A stretch of DNA of 64,000 nt from Gracilibacillus alcaliphilus (GCF_016909015.1 NZ_JAFBFA010000002.1:1-64000), one strand, 5' to 3'; positions 16,377 to 26,178 are shown, counted from the stretch's first letter. Program-made: numbers and translations. Notes: generated by a model from the letters alone, not told the origin.

Positions 16377-19300
16377 ATGCCAAAACAGAAACAAAAATCA
16401 GGGGTCTTTTTGATGGTAACTTTGCTTATCGGCTTATTATTTACACTAATATTGATGCCTAATAAAGAAGTGGCTTATGCAGAGGGTTCTCCAGTTAAAC
16501 AACTGAAAGATCTGAACCAAGGCGATGAAATCTCTTTTGCTGATCAAGAGTGGACTGTGTTGGAACCGGAAGAAGGCTATATTTTGATCAAAGATTCACT
16601 TGGAAGAGGACAGTTTGATCAGGAATGGTCTACTAGGTTTGATGTATCGAGGGAGGTCAATATTGGTTATTATTTAAATACAACATACTACGATACATTA
16701 AACGATGAGGAAAAGGAAGCGATCTTACCGAGGGAATGGGGAATTGGTCATGAGGGTGATGAAAATGGCGGAACGGTGGAAGCAAAGATTGGCTTATTAT
16801 CCCACAGTGAATGGTCGAAGTATAGCAAGCGTCATAATAGGGAGGCGGGTTTTTTAAATCCTCCTGCAGAAGACACCTGGCTGCGGACACCTTATTCTGC
16901 TAGCATTGGTCATGTTTGGGGAATCTGGGCAGAGGCTCGTGGTAATTTTAATCGATATCAAGTGCACAGCGGTCGTGCAATTAGCCCCGCTTTGACTTTG
17001 AATCCGGAACTTTTTATCTCTGTAGAAAATGAGGTTATCTTGACGGAAAGAGTAGAGGGAGAGCCGCCTTTTCAGTTACCTACTCATATCGCTGCCGCAG
17101 CAACTTTTACGATCGGTTTAAGAAGTGATGGCACAGTCATTGCAAAAGGTGATAATAGTCAAGCTCAGACAAATGTCAGGAATTGGAGCAATATTGCACA
17201 GGTTGCAGCAAATAGTTATCATTCAGTCGGATTAAAGGAAGACGGTAGTGTGGTTGCAGTCGCATCGGGCCTTTATGGTCCGTTGGATGTGAGTGGCTGG
17301 AGAGATATTGTTCAAGTGGCGGCAGGTCAGCTGCATACGGCTGGTGTTAAGAGTGATGGAAGCGTAGTTGCAACGGGTTATAGTCTTCATGGGCAAACAA
17401 ATGTGGATGAGTGGGAGGATATCATTCAAGTGGCAGCGGGTGCTCATCATACAGTTGGCTTAAAAAATGATGGCAGTGTGATCGCAACAGGCAGGAATAA
17501 TTATGGTCAAACAGACGCGGAAGACTGGGAGGACATCATCCAAATTGCAGCAAGCGGTGAACATACGGTTGGTCTTAAGAGTGATGGAAGTGTGGTTGCA
17601 ACGGGTTATAATCTTCAGGGTCAAACGGATGTAGGGGATTGGGAGAATATTACCCAAGTCGCAGCAGGTAATAGTCACACAGTAGGTCTAAAAAGTGATG
17701 GTCGTGTCATTGTGGCGGGGCGAGATCCTTTTGGGTTTGGTCATACAGATGTGAAGGCATGGGAGAATATTATCCAAGTCGCAGCAAGTGGTGGTCATAC
17801 GGTCGGTCTAAAAAGTAATGGACGTGTCGTCGCAACAGGCTCGAATTCTAATGGCCAGATAGAATTGAATGATTGGACTATAAAAACGTTTGCTCCACAG
17901 CCTGCTCAAAGGTTGACCGCAAAAAGTGCTCCTAATGCCGAAACAGACGTAGAAGTGAGTTGGCAGCCTACACCAGATTGGGGGATTGGGACAGCTTTCT
18001 CCCGTAAGTATGAACTGGAGCAATGGGATGGAGAGGGCTGGATCGTGTTGGATGAATTTTCTGAAAGCGATACATCATGGCAAGGAGAATTGCCAGAGAT
18101 AAATCAGTCACAACTGCGAATTCGTACAGTTACAGATTTTCATGTATCTGACTATACAGAGTCTAATTTATTCCGAGTCGGTTCCCCGGCCTCGCCGGAG
18201 ATTACCGCTTATCCAGAGATAACCAATCAATCTGCCATTGATATTTCAGGAACAGCAGAAGCTGGCAGTGATGTAAAGGTCACATATGGCGATGAAGAAA
18301 AAAGTGTATCAGCTGATGAAAAAACAGGCGAATTTACAATAGAGGGAGTGGAGCTGATTCCCAATCAGGAAAATCTATTAGAAGTTGTAACCATTTCTTA
18401 TGGTATAACAAGTGATTCGGTCCAGCTATCCATTTTACATGATGATATAGCTCCGCTTGCTCCAACAGTTGAATTAGAACCAAATGGTTGGACAAATGAG
18501 GAAGAAGTGCTAGTCACCATTACGAATGGAGAGGAAGCAGGAAGCGGTGTGGCAAGAACGGAATACCGTATTGGCGAAGAAGCTTGGAAAACTTATGAGG
18601 AAGCATTTACGATAACAGAAGAAGGCGAGACACAGGTAGAAGCTCGTACGATAGATCAGGCAGGAAATGAAAGTGATATGGCTACAGCTACGGTAAAAAT
18701 CGACCGTACCGATCCAAGTATTACGATTTCTATGACACAAGGTGATGAGGAAGCGGATTACGAACATGATACATGGACGAATCAAGCAGTACATCTATCG
18801 GTGCAAGCAGAAGATCAAGTGTTGGAGGATTTAGTGATTCGTGTAAACAATGAGGAGATCGAGGATATTGCTGACTTTCAGCATGTGTTCTCTATTTCCG
18901 AAGCAGGAACATACGCCATAGAGGTGAGCGCTTCTGATCAGGCAGGGAATAAAGCGGAAGAAGAGCGTATCGTCAAGATTGATCAAAGTGCTCCAGGCGC
19001 ACCGGTGATAGAACTTGACCCAGAAGGCTGGACTAATCGAGAGAAAGTAACCGTTACGATAGAAGACGGTGAGGATGAAGCGAATGGCAGTGGTATTGCG
19101 GCTACGGAATACCGAATAGGAGAAACAGGTGATTGGATGACATATGAGGATCCTTTTGATGTGGAAGCAGAAGGGAAGACAGCCGTTTATGCCCGAACGA
19201 TAGATAAAGCAGGGAATACCAGTGAAGGATCCGAAGCAATCGTCCGAATCAAACGAACGACACCAGCGGCTCCAAGTATAGAAGTGGAAACAAGCGAGTG

Positions 19301-22300
19301 GACAAACGCCGCCAGTGTTGCTGTAGACTTAACAACAGAGGAAGATACAGCAGAGATCGTATACCAGCTAAATCGTACTGAAGCAGACGAATGGCTAACC
19401 TATGCTGGTGATTTGGTGATAACAGCAGAAGGAGAAACAACCATTTATGCCCGATCGATAGATCAAGCAGGTAATAGCAGTAAGATTGTGGAAGCAGTTG
19501 TAAAGATAGATCACACTGCTCCAGAGTTGACTCTGCTTGGTGAAAATCCGCTGTATATATTATATGGGGAAACGTTTGAGGAACCTGGTTATCAAGCGGA
19601 GGATAATTTTACCGATGATTTAGAAGTAGTTGTGACAGGAGAAGTGGATACGAACCAAATAGGCAAGCAAGAATTAATCTATGCCGTACAAGATCACGCT
19701 GGGAACAAAACAACCCAAACTCGAACGGTATATGTTGTGGATGAAGACCAGCCTGTCATTATCCTGAAAGGCGATAACCCGCTTATTCTTGAAGTGGGAA
19801 CAACCTATGAAGAAGCTGGAGCAACTGCTGAAGATAATGTCGATGGTGATATCAGTGATCAAATTAACATCACAGACAATATGGACACAGCCAAACTGGG
19901 AGTCTATCAGGTCATCTATCAAGTAGAAGACAGTTCTGGCAACCAAACGGAAGTGATTCGCACCATAGAGGTTGTAGATACTACCGCTCCAGAAATGACA
20001 CTGGATGGAGAAGAAGAGATAACCATCGAACTTGGTGATGATTATCAAGAAGCAGGTGCTCAAGCCCTAGATAATTATGATGGCGATCTGAGCGATCGTA
20101 TCGAAATCACTGGGAGTGTTGATACCAGCCGGATAGGAACATATCAGCTAACCTATCGGGTGGCAGATAGTTCAAATAATGCTGTCAGCCAAATCCGTAC
20201 CATCCATGTGACAGATACAACACCGCCAACAGATGTTATTTTCGAAACAACAGGAGTAACAACAGAGCATGTAACATTCACTTTCTCTGCACAAGATTTG
20301 GGTGGGATCAAAAATTACATGCTGTCACGGGATGGAGAAGAAATCGCTCTTATCGCTGGAGACGAAACAACCTACACAGATAATGAGGTACGGGCGAGAA
20401 CCACTTATCTTTATCAACTTACAGCCGTTGATTTTTCTGATAATGTTTCTTCCGCAGTAACTGTCAAAATTACAACAAAAGAAAAACCTAAAACAGGCGC
20501 ACCAATAACCGTAGAGTATGTAGATGAAGAAGGAAATCAGCTCGCTGATACAGAAGAAATCACCGGAAAGATAGGAGAAGTCTATGAAACTACAGCCAAA
20601 GAAATCGAAGGTTATCAGTTAATTCAACATCCAGAGAATGCAGCTGGTGAATTTACCGAAGAAGCGCAAACGGTGAGATATATTTATACACCAATAAAAG
20701 AAGAGCCATTACCAGGAGCACTTGTCACAGTGAAATATGTGGATGAGCAAGGAAATGAACTGCTTCCAGCTGAGGAGCTGAACGGAAAGATAGGCGAGCC
20801 CTATCAAACGTATCCAAGTAACATCGCAGGTTATGAATTAATCCAGACACCTGATAATGCAGCCGGTGAGTTCACAGATAAGGCGCAAACAGTGACATAT
20901 GTGTATGCACCTGAGGAAGGAAATCTTGAGGGAATGATTATCATTGCCTATGTAGATGAAGCTGGTCAGCCAATCGCTAGTCGAGAAACAAGGGTAGGCA
21001 TAGTGGGAGAGCAATACGAAACCGAGCCCAAAGAAATCGAAGGCTACGAATTAATCCAAACACCGGAGAATGCAACTGGTAAATTTACAGAAGAGGTACA
21101 AATGGTGACATATGTATATGCCCTAGAGAAAGAAGAGCCGACACTGGGAGCACCCGTCACGGTAAAATATGTAGATGAAGAAGATAACGAACTTATCCCT
21201 TCAGAAGAATTAACGGGGGAAATAGGAGAAGTCTATAAAACCGAGCCAATCCAAATTGGCGGCTATGAATTAATTCAAATACCAGGTAACGCAGCAGGTG
21301 AATTTACAAATGAAGCCCAGACTGTTATCTATGTGTATGCGTCAGTGGAAGAAGCAGTTGAGGGAACGATTATTATTGCCTATGTAGATGAAGCCGGTCA
21401 TGCGATTGCTAATCGAGAAACAAGGTTAGGCGTGGTGGGAGAGCGATACGAAACTGAACCAAAAGCAATCGAAGGCTATCGATTAATCCAAACACCAGAG
21501 AATGCGACGGGTCAATTTACAGAAGAGATACAAATGGTGACATATGTATACGCCTTAGAGAAAGAGGAACCAAAACAGGGAGCACCTGTCACGGTAAAAT
21601 ATATTGACGAAGCAGGTGTTGAGCTTCTTCCAGCCGAGGAATGGAACGGAAATATAGGGGAATCTTATCAAACGTACCCAGCGAATATCGAAGGTTATAA
21701 ATTATTACAGACTTCTGAGAACGCAGCAGGTGAATTTACAAATGAAGCCCAGACTGTTATCTATCTATATGCGCCAGTGGAAGAAGCGGCTGAGGCAATG
21801 ATTCTTATTGCATATGTAGATGAGGCTGGTCAGCCAATCGCTAGTCGAGAAACAAGGTTAGGCGTGGTGGGAGAGCAATACAAAACTGAACCAAAAAAAA
21901 TCGAAGGCTATCAATTAATTCAAACACCGGAGAATGCAACAGGTACATTTACAGAAAAAGCGCAAACCGTTACGTATGTGTATGCACAAGAGAAAACTAT
22001 AGAACCAAAAGCGCCGGAAACAATAGAAATTGAGCTGGATCAGCCACCATTAGAGATGTTTCCAGCTATAACAGTAACCATTAAAGAGACACAGACAATC
22101 ATCGAATTGCCGGCTGATTTACCAGAAGGAACGAGACTGCAGGTAAAATCAGTCGATAGCCTGACTTTTGAAGGCTTTCAAGTAGCTGGCGAGCTCTATG
22201 ACTTTATCTTTATCTATCCAGAAGGAAAGGAAGATTACACCGGTGAATTTATCCTGACGATGGGAGTAACAGAAGCTAGCGACCAAGCCGTTATCTATTA

Positions 22301-22742
22301 TTATCAGGATGATAGTGGAGAATGGGAACGTATCGGAGGAACAAGAGAGAAAGATTTGGTGACAGCAACAGTCACTCACTTCTCCATCTATGGTGTTTTA
22401 TTGGCAGAAGCGGACTCACCAATACCAAAAGAAGAAACACCAGAGCCGAAAGAATCTGGCAAGGAAGAGCAGAAACAGAAACCGAAAGAAACCAAAAAAA
22501 GCACACAGCCTCAAACAGATAGTAAGCAAGCAGCAGATTCCGCATTACCTAAGCAAACAATTGGCTCTACAGCAGTTACAGGAGCCGGAGAACAAGGAAC
22601 TGGTCTCGAACAGAATACTGAGGCCAAGACAGGTGACTTACCTAATACGGCTACACAGCAATATCACTGGCTGCTAGCAGGTAGTATATTAATACTATTG
22701 AGCGGCAGTATCTGGTGGTTCCGAAGAAACAGTAAACAGTGA
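16377..22742 (+). CDS. Giant LPXTG surface protein with RCC1 propeller and MucBP repeats
   Basis: A wall-anchored adhesin-like protein of about 2,121 residues. In order: signal peptide (cleavage near AYA-EG, residue about 37); a DUF6273-like domain (to about 230, ending WLRTPYS...SPALTLNPELF); seven RCC1-like repeats of about 40 residues (QVAAGxxHTVGLKxDG), one probable seven-bladed propeller (17083-17880); a fibronectin/Ig-like segment; several Ig-like modules with RTIDQAGN motifs; three DUF5011-like domains; seven MucBP repeats (20497-21990) in two alternating subtypes; a conserved LPADLPEGTRLQVKSVD module; and a Pro/Lys/Glu linker. It ends with LPNTA, a hydrophobic helix and a basic tail for sortase. 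No sortase gene is in the window. ATG 16377 fits AAAGGA better than ATG 16368. The probable role is binding host, mucin-like or polysaccharide surfaces. Confidence 0.9.
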   Translation: MPKQKQKSGVFLMVTLLIGLLFTLILMPNKEVAYAEGSPVKQLKDLNQGDEISFADQEWTVLEPEEGYILIKDSLGRGQFDQEWSTRFDVSREVNIGYYLNTTYYDTLNDEEKEAILPREWGIGHEGDENGGTVEAKIGLLSHSEWSKYSKRHNREAGFLNPPAEDTWLRTPYSASIGHVWGIWAEARGNFNRYQVHSGRAISPALTLNPELFISVENEVILTERVEGEPPFQLPTHIAAAATFTIGLRSDGTVIAKGDNSQAQTNVRNWSNIAQVAANSYHSVGLKEDGSVVAVASGLYGPLDVSGWRDIVQVAAGQLHTAGVKSDGSVVATGYSLHGQTNVDEWEDIIQVAAGAHHTVGLKNDGSVIATGRNNYGQTDAEDWEDIIQIAASGEHTVGLKSDGSVVATGYNLQGQTDVGDWENITQVAAGNSHTVGLKSDGRVIVAGRDPFGFGHTDVKAWENIIQVAASGGHTVGLKSNGRVVATGSNSNGQIELNDWTIKTFAPQPAQRLTAKSAPNAETDVEVSWQPTPDWGIGTAFSRKYELEQWDGEGWIVLDEFSESDTSWQGELPEINQSQLRIRTVTDFHVSDYTESNLFRVGSPASPEITAYPEITNQSAIDISGTAEAGSDVKVTYGDEEKSVSADEKTGEFTIEGVELIPNQENLLEVVTISYGITSDSVQLSILHDDIAPLAPTVELEPNGWTNEEEVLVTITNGEEAGSGVARTEYRIGEEAWKTYEEAFTITEEGETQVEARTIDQAGNESDMATATVKIDRTDPSITISMTQGDEEADYEHDTWTNQAVHLSVQAEDQVLEDLVIRVNNEEIEDIADFQHVFSISEAGTYAIEVSASDQAGNKAEEERIVKIDQSAPGAPVIELDPEGWTNREKVTVTIEDGEDEANGSGIAATEYRIGETGDWMTYEDPFDVEAEGKTAVYARTIDKAGNTSEGSEAIVRIKRTTPAAPSIEVETSEWTNAASVAVDLTTEEDTAEIVYQLNRTEADEWLTYAGDLVITAEGETTIYARSIDQAGNSSKIVEAVVKIDHTAPELTLLGENPLYILYGETFEEPGYQAEDNFTDDLEVVVTGEVDTNQIGKQELIYAVQDHAGNKTTQTRTVYVVDEDQPVIILKGDNPLILEVGTTYEEAGATAEDNVDGDISDQINITDNMDTAKLGVYQVIYQVEDSSGNQTEVIRTIEVVDTTAPEMTLDGEEEITIELGDDYQEAGAQALDNYDGDLSDRIEITGSVDTSRIGTYQLTYRVADSSNNAVSQIRTIHVTDTTPPTDVIFETTGVTTEHVTFTFSAQDLGGIKNYMLSRDGEEIALIAGDETTYTDNEVRARTTYLYQLTAVDFSDNVSSAVTVKITTKEKPKTGAPITVEYVDEEGNQLADTEEITGKIGEVYETTAKEIEGYQLIQHPENAAGEFTEEAQTVRYIYTPIKEEPLPGALVTVKYVDEQGNELLPAEELNGKIGEPYQTYPSNIAGYELIQTPDNAAGEFTDKAQTVTYVYAPEEGNLEGMIIIAYVDEAGQPIASRETRVGIVGEQYETEPKEIEGYELIQTPENATGKFTEEVQMVTYVYALEKEEPTLGAPVTVKYVDEEDNELIPSEELTGEIGEVYKTEPIQIGGYELIQIPGNAAGEFTNEAQTVIYVYASVEEAVEGTIIIAYVDEAGHAIANRETRLGVVGERYETEPKAIEGYRLIQTPENATGQFTEEIQMVTYVYALEKEEPKQGAPVTVKYIDEAGVELLPAEEWNGNIGESYQTYPANIEGYKLLQTSENAAGEFTNEAQTVIYLYAPVEEAAEAMILIAYVDEAGQPIASRETRLGVVGEQYKTEPKKIEGYQLIQTPENATGTFTEKAQTVTYVYAQEKTIEPKAPETIEIELDQPPLEMFPAITVTIKETQTIIELPADLPEGTRLQVKSVDSLTFEGFQVAGELYDFIFIYPEGKEDYTGEFILTMGVTEASDQAVIYYYQDDSGEWERIGGTREKDLVTATVTHFSIYGVLLAEADSPIPKEETPEPKESGKEEQKQKPKETKKSTQPQTDSKQAADSALPKQTIGSTAVTGAGEQGTGLEQNTEAKTGDLPNTATQQYHWLLAGSILILLSGSIWWFRRNSKQ
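17083..17880 (+). repeat. Seven RCC1-like repeats (beta-propeller) in surface protein 1
   Basis: Seven in-frame repeats of about 114-120 bases encode blades headed IAAAATFTIGL, IAQVAANSYHSVGL, IVQVAAGQLHTAGV, IIQVAAGAHHTVGL, IIQIAASGEHTVGL, ITQVAAGNSHTVGL and IIQVAASGGHTVGL. Each is followed by xxDGxVxAxG and a GQT(D/N)V turn. The count matches a closed RCC1-type propeller. Confidence 0.8.
20497..21990 (+). repeat. Seven MucBP repeats in surface protein 1
   Basis: Seven domains of about 70-72 residues, each with a YVDExGxxL start, GYxLIQxPxNAxGxFT core and QTVxYVYA end. They come in two forms: type A (VTVKYVDEEGNELxPAEEL) and type B (IIIAYVDEAGQPIASRETR). The order is A-A-B-A-B-A-B, so the recombination unit is a dimer of about 430 bases. 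Confidence 0.8.
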
Positions 22743-22758
22743 CAAGTTTCTATAACAG

Positions 22759-22792
22759 AAGGTATTTACCGATTATTTGGTAAATACCTTTC
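22759..22792 (+). terminator. Terminator of surface protein 1
   Basis: AAGGTATTTACC and GGTAAATACCTT form a perfect 12-bp stem, followed by a T-rich tract. Confidence 0.9.
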
Positions 22793-22962
22793 TTTATTTC
22801 TAGGGAATCATTTAATCTAGGAGTAATTTTTTCTTTTATAAAAATATAGGAAAAAACAGTTAGATCGTTTATCATAAACTTAAGACAATATTATCTAGCT
22901 TTCATTAAGAATTAGAAAATGATAATACGGATTCTCAAAAACTTAATATGGAGAAGCAAACC

Positions 22963-24693
22963 ATGAATTATATCTTATATTTAACGTTAATTGTCTCGGC
23001 GATGATGATGTGCCTATTGCTTATCTATTCATTCTTACACTTGCAGCAGCGTGCTGTTCGTTATTTCGCTTGGGCTATGGTCTGCCGAGTGATATTTGGC
23101 TGCAGTGTCATTATGGAATTATACAGTGATGAGTTATCCATGAAACTGTTTTTCCGACAAATCGAACAGACAGCATTGGTGATGAATATTCCATTGATTA
23201 TCATGTGTGCGCTGGATTTATATGGCCGAGATAAATGGCTGAAATGGCAGCGGCAGTTTGTCCTATTTCTTCCCTTTATGGGCTGGACGGCACTGATTTG
23301 GACAAATAATAAAACACATGCTGTCTTTGAGTCGGCTATTCTTGTAGACGGTTACTTAGAAGTATCAAGGACGAATTTAGCATTTGGTTTTATTAGTATT
23401 TGTTATTGTATTTTATTGACATGTGTTTATTTCATTATGACTTACTTTCGAAAGGCACGCCCGGAAATTCGCAAACCGGGCATTATGGTGATCGTGCTGG
23501 CTTCGATCCCGGCAATAGTTGAACTGATTAAATTAGCATACCCAAATCTGTCGGAATGGCTGCTTCCCCTGTCTGTTTATTGCGGGGTGGGTGGTCTTAT
23601 CATCCTCTGGGTCGTTTACCGAAATAAATTATTTGCTATTGTCCCTATGGCAAGAGATTTCATCGTTGATACGGTGAGGGAGGGGATGTTGACGGTCGAT
23701 CAGAAAGGAATAATTATTGATTGTAACCCCTTTATACAGCCGCTATTTGAAAAGAACGGCACGTCTATTATTGGGAAAGATATTGCTGAACTCTTGAGGG
23801 AGTGGCCTGAATGGCAGACAGCCTGCAGGCTGAAGCAAGAGGCAGCAGTAGAAATAAAGAGTGAGATAAATGGAGAAGAGAAGTACTTTATGACAAAGGT
23901 TTATCCGCTTTATTCCAAGAGAGACCGGGTACTTGGAACGGTCTCAATACTGTTTGATATAACAGAAAAGCAGCAGCGATTAGAGGAAATTGCTCATCTC
24001 AATTTTATGAAAGATCAGTTGTTTACCCTTGTATCCCATGATATTCGCGAGCCGATTGCGACGCAGGTCAGTTTAATAGAAATGCTGGAGGAAGAAAAAC
24101 GCACATTTACACCAGAGAATGCGGAGCTGGTTGATTTTTTAAGTGTCCAGATTCGATCCACCTATATGACGGTTAACAATGTATTGGAATGGTTTCGCGG
24201 TCAAAAAAATGACGTATCGCTTCATCCCGAGTCCATCGCTTTGTTCGACCTTATCTATGAAGCATACCGTATTCTGTTTATTAAAAGTAAGGAGAAACAT
24301 ATTAACATTGATATCCATGTCGATGAAGCGATTTATGTCTATGCCGACCGTGAGGCGATCATTATGGTGCTTCGTAATTTATTGTCCAATGCAATTAAAT
24401 TTTCTGAGCGGAAAGCAATGGTTGAGATACTGGCGGAAAAGGATCAGGAAGACAAGGTTATGATTACTGTACGTGATCAAGGGATTGGCATGACAGAGGA
24501 AAGAATCCGGAGATTATGGAAGGAAGAATCATTAACTTCTACACTTGGAACAGAAGGGGAAAAGGGAACAGGATTAGGTTTACAAGTTAGTCAACAATTT
24601 GTCAAAATGAGTGGTAGTGTTCTGAGCGTAGAAAGTGAATTAGGGAAAGGCAGCGCCTTTTATTTTTCATTGAAAGAAGGTGAAAAAAGTTGA
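22963..24693 (+). CDS. 7TM-type sensor histidine kinase
   Basis: A membrane kinase of about 576 residues. Seven hydrophobic helices at about 1-225 match the N-terminal 7TM receptor module seen in other Firmicute kinases. A PAS-like domain follows (DFIVDTVREGMLTVDQKGIIIDCNP, about 230-340), then a HisKA domain with His in LFTLVSHDIREPIATQVSLI and a HATPase domain with N-box MVLRNLLSNAIKFSER, G1 DQGIGM and G2 GTGLGLQVSQQF. ATG 22963 is chosen because GGAGAAG lies 6 bases before it; ATG 22948 overlaps that site. The stop overlaps the TTG start of the response regulator, so the two are translationally coupled. Set between two surface-protein genes, it probably controls them, but no target sites are known. 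Confidence 0.9.
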   Translation: MNYILYLTLIVSAMMMCLLLIYSFLHLQQRAVRYFAWAMVCRVIFGCSVIMELYSDELSMKLFFRQIEQTALVMNIPLIIMCALDLYGRDKWLKWQRQFVLFLPFMGWTALIWTNNKTHAVFESAILVDGYLEVSRTNLAFGFISICYCILLTCVYFIMTYFRKARPEIRKPGIMVIVLASIPAIVELIKLAYPNLSEWLLPLSVYCGVGGLIILWVVYRNKLFAIVPMARDFIVDTVREGMLTVDQKGIIIDCNPFIQPLFEKNGTSIIGKDIAELLREWPEWQTACRLKQEAAVEIKSEINGEEKYFMTKVYPLYSKRDRVLGTVSILFDITEKQQRLEEIAHLNFMKDQLFTLVSHDIREPIATQVSLIEMLEEEKRTFTPENAELVDFLSVQIRSTYMTVNNVLEWFRGQKNDVSLHPESIALFDLIYEAYRILFIKSKEKHINIDIHVDEAIYVYADREAIIMVLRNLLSNAIKFSERKAMVEILAEKDQEDKVMITVRDQGIGMTEERIRRLWKEESLTSTLGTEGEKGTGLGLQVSQQFVKMSGSVLSVESELGKGSAFYFSLKEGEKS

Positions 24694-25811
24694 AAGTTAT
24701 GATTATTGATGATGAACTAGCGATGCTTACGGTTATGCAGCGATTATTACACAAAATAGAAGGCATAGAAGTAGTAGGAAGTTTTCAGCATATGAAGGAT
24801 GCCCTCCGGTTTACTCAAAAAGAATTGGTAGATATAGCTTTTATTGATATTATGATAGCGGATGAAAGCGGCTTAGAGCTTGCTCGTCAGCTCCGTGCCG
24901 AACAAGCACACCTGGAGATTGTTTTCGTCACCTCGCACAGGGAATATGCAGTAGATGCATTTGATACCTATCCATTGGATTATATGGTGAAGCCAGTATC
25001 ACAAAAAAGACTCGCACAAACACTGGAAAGAGCCAAAGTTAAAAAAAGAAAATCAGTCAGCGAACCAATAAAAACAGACTCGAATCAATTAATAGTGAAG
25101 ACATTAGGTGGTTTAGAGGTGAGCAGTAGCGTGGCCGGTGAAGTGAAGTTTATTTCAAAAAAGAGCCAAGAGTTATTTGCCTTACTGTTGCTTCAGCGCG
25201 GCCGAACTATATCCAAAGACAAGGTAATGGATGAAATGTTTGCAGAAATGCCGCTAGAGAATGCAGTGGGTTACCTTCATACGATTGTTTATCAATTGCG
25301 CAAAGCCTTGAAATCACATGGTTTGAAATCAATTGTTCGTTCTTTTGATGAGCAGTATCTGCTAGAAATAGATCGAATCGAGGCAGACTTTATTGCTTTT
25401 GAATCCTATGTAAATAGTAAAGAGGAATGGAATGAAACGACGGTAAGAAAAGCAATCGAATGGGAGACAAGATTTGCCGGAGATTTGTATGAAGGTAAAG
25501 CCTATCCATGGTCTGTCCTCGAACAAGAGGCACTCGCCATACAATATCATGATTTTGCTGTCCGGCTTGTCCGCTGGCTGTTGGAACATAAGCAAGTAAC
25601 ACAAGCGATTCTGATTGCCAAAAAGTTAGTTTCTCGAAATGAATTAGATACAGAAGCTAATGCCCTTTTACTGCAAGCCTATCATTTAGCGAAGGACAAC
25701 ATCTCCTTTCAAAAGCATTACCAACGTTTCTCTAAATTGTACCAACAAGAAATCGGTGATTCTCCATCTATAGAAGGGGTGGAGTATGAGCATGAAAGAA
25801 AGCCACTGTAA
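24690..25811 (+). CDS. Response regulator with winged helix and BTAD domain (SARP-like)
   Basis: A 373-residue regulator. The receiver domain (about 1-118) has the acidic pair MIIDDE, the Asp in IAFIDIMIADESG (about 53) and the switch residues in FVTSHREY and YMVKPVS. An OmpR-like winged helix follows (about 135-220, LGGLEVSS...KSQELFALLLLQRGRTISKDKVMDEMF), then an all-helical BTAD/TPR-like domain (about 245-360, YEGKAYPWSVLEQEALAIQYHDFAVRLVRWLL). REC plus SARP-type architecture is uncommon in Bacilli and is usually paired with 7TM-type kinases, as here. TTG 24690 overlaps the kinase stop (TTGA). A terminator follows directly, so it is the end of the operon. Confidence 0.88.
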   Translation: MKVMIIDDELAMLTVMQRLLHKIEGIEVVGSFQHMKDALRFTQKELVDIAFIDIMIADESGLELARQLRAEQAHLEIVFVTSHREYAVDAFDTYPLDYMVKPVSQKRLAQTLERAKVKKRKSVSEPIKTDSNQLIVKTLGGLEVSSSVAGEVKFISKKSQELFALLLLQRGRTISKDKVMDEMFAEMPLENAVGYLHTIVYQLRKALKSHGLKSIVRSFDEQYLLEIDRIEADFIAFESYVNSKEEWNETTVRKAIEWETRFAGDLYEGKAYPWSVLEQEALAIQYHDFAVRLVRWLLEHKQVTQAILIAKKLVSRNELDTEANALLLQAYHLAKDNISFQKHYQRFSKLYQQEIGDSPSIEGVEYEHERKPL

Positions 25812-25861
25812 GCTGTAGATCTGCCTCTTTAGACCTTTATCGAAAAAAATACGTCACAGAG

Positions 25862-25888
25862 AGTAGTTCTTCTGCTCTTTTTTTGCAG
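25862..25888 (+). terminator. Terminator of the kinase-regulator operon
   Basis: AGAGTAG pairs with CTGCTCT (one G-U) around a short TTCTT loop, then T7. A close copy of this hairpin and its downstream sequence recurs at 32614-32645. Confidence 0.75.
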
Positions 25889-25990
25889 CTTTAGGCTATA
25901 ACATGTTTATTCTTTCATTTTTCTTTCATTATAGAATGATAGACTGTTTTCAAACTTGTGAAAAGTTGCAGAACGGAAGGGAGAGGAAAG
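25862..25990 (+). repeat. Leader repeat, copy A (upstream of surface protein 2)
   Basis: About 125 bases that are visibly homologous to 32613-32745. Both run: terminator hairpin, T-run, CTATAACAT, TTCTTTCATTTT, TTTCATTA, GATGATAGACT or AATGATAGACT, TTTCAA or TTCCAAGC, and a purine-rich GAGAGGAA-type ribosome binding site. The spacing is nearly constant. It probably carries the promoter of the surface-protein genes. Confidence 0.7.
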
Positions 25991-26086
25991 ATGGTATCAA
26001 GAAAGCGAAAAATGAAAGCGATACACAAAGGAATCGAACTTGATACGAAGCGAACAGAAAAGCGAACACAAACGGTCAAAGCATAG
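25991..26086 (+). CDS. Small basic leader peptide
   Basis: A 31-residue open frame beginning MVSRKRKMKAIHKG, with 12 Lys/Arg. It is preceded at good spacing by a strong site (GGGAGAGGAAAG) and ends 92 bases before surface protein gene 2. It resembles nothing I know. It could be a translated leader, a small regulatory peptide or a chance frame; the good ribosome binding site and the conserved region before it are the only support. Confidence 0.35.
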   Translation: MVSRKRKMKAIHKGIELDTKRTEKRTQTVKA

Positions 26087-26178
26087 GAAAGCCTATCGAT
26101 TGCGAAAAAAGTGTTGACAACTCCTTTGTTTTTCATCGATAAATAGCAGCTGGTATTAGATAAGAAGGGACGGGTTAG

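Noticed and set aside
17083..17880. CRISPR-like regular repeat spacing in the surface genes
   Set aside because: The periodicity is that of protein repeats in a continuous reading frame, with degenerate third positions and no constant repeat/spacer structure.
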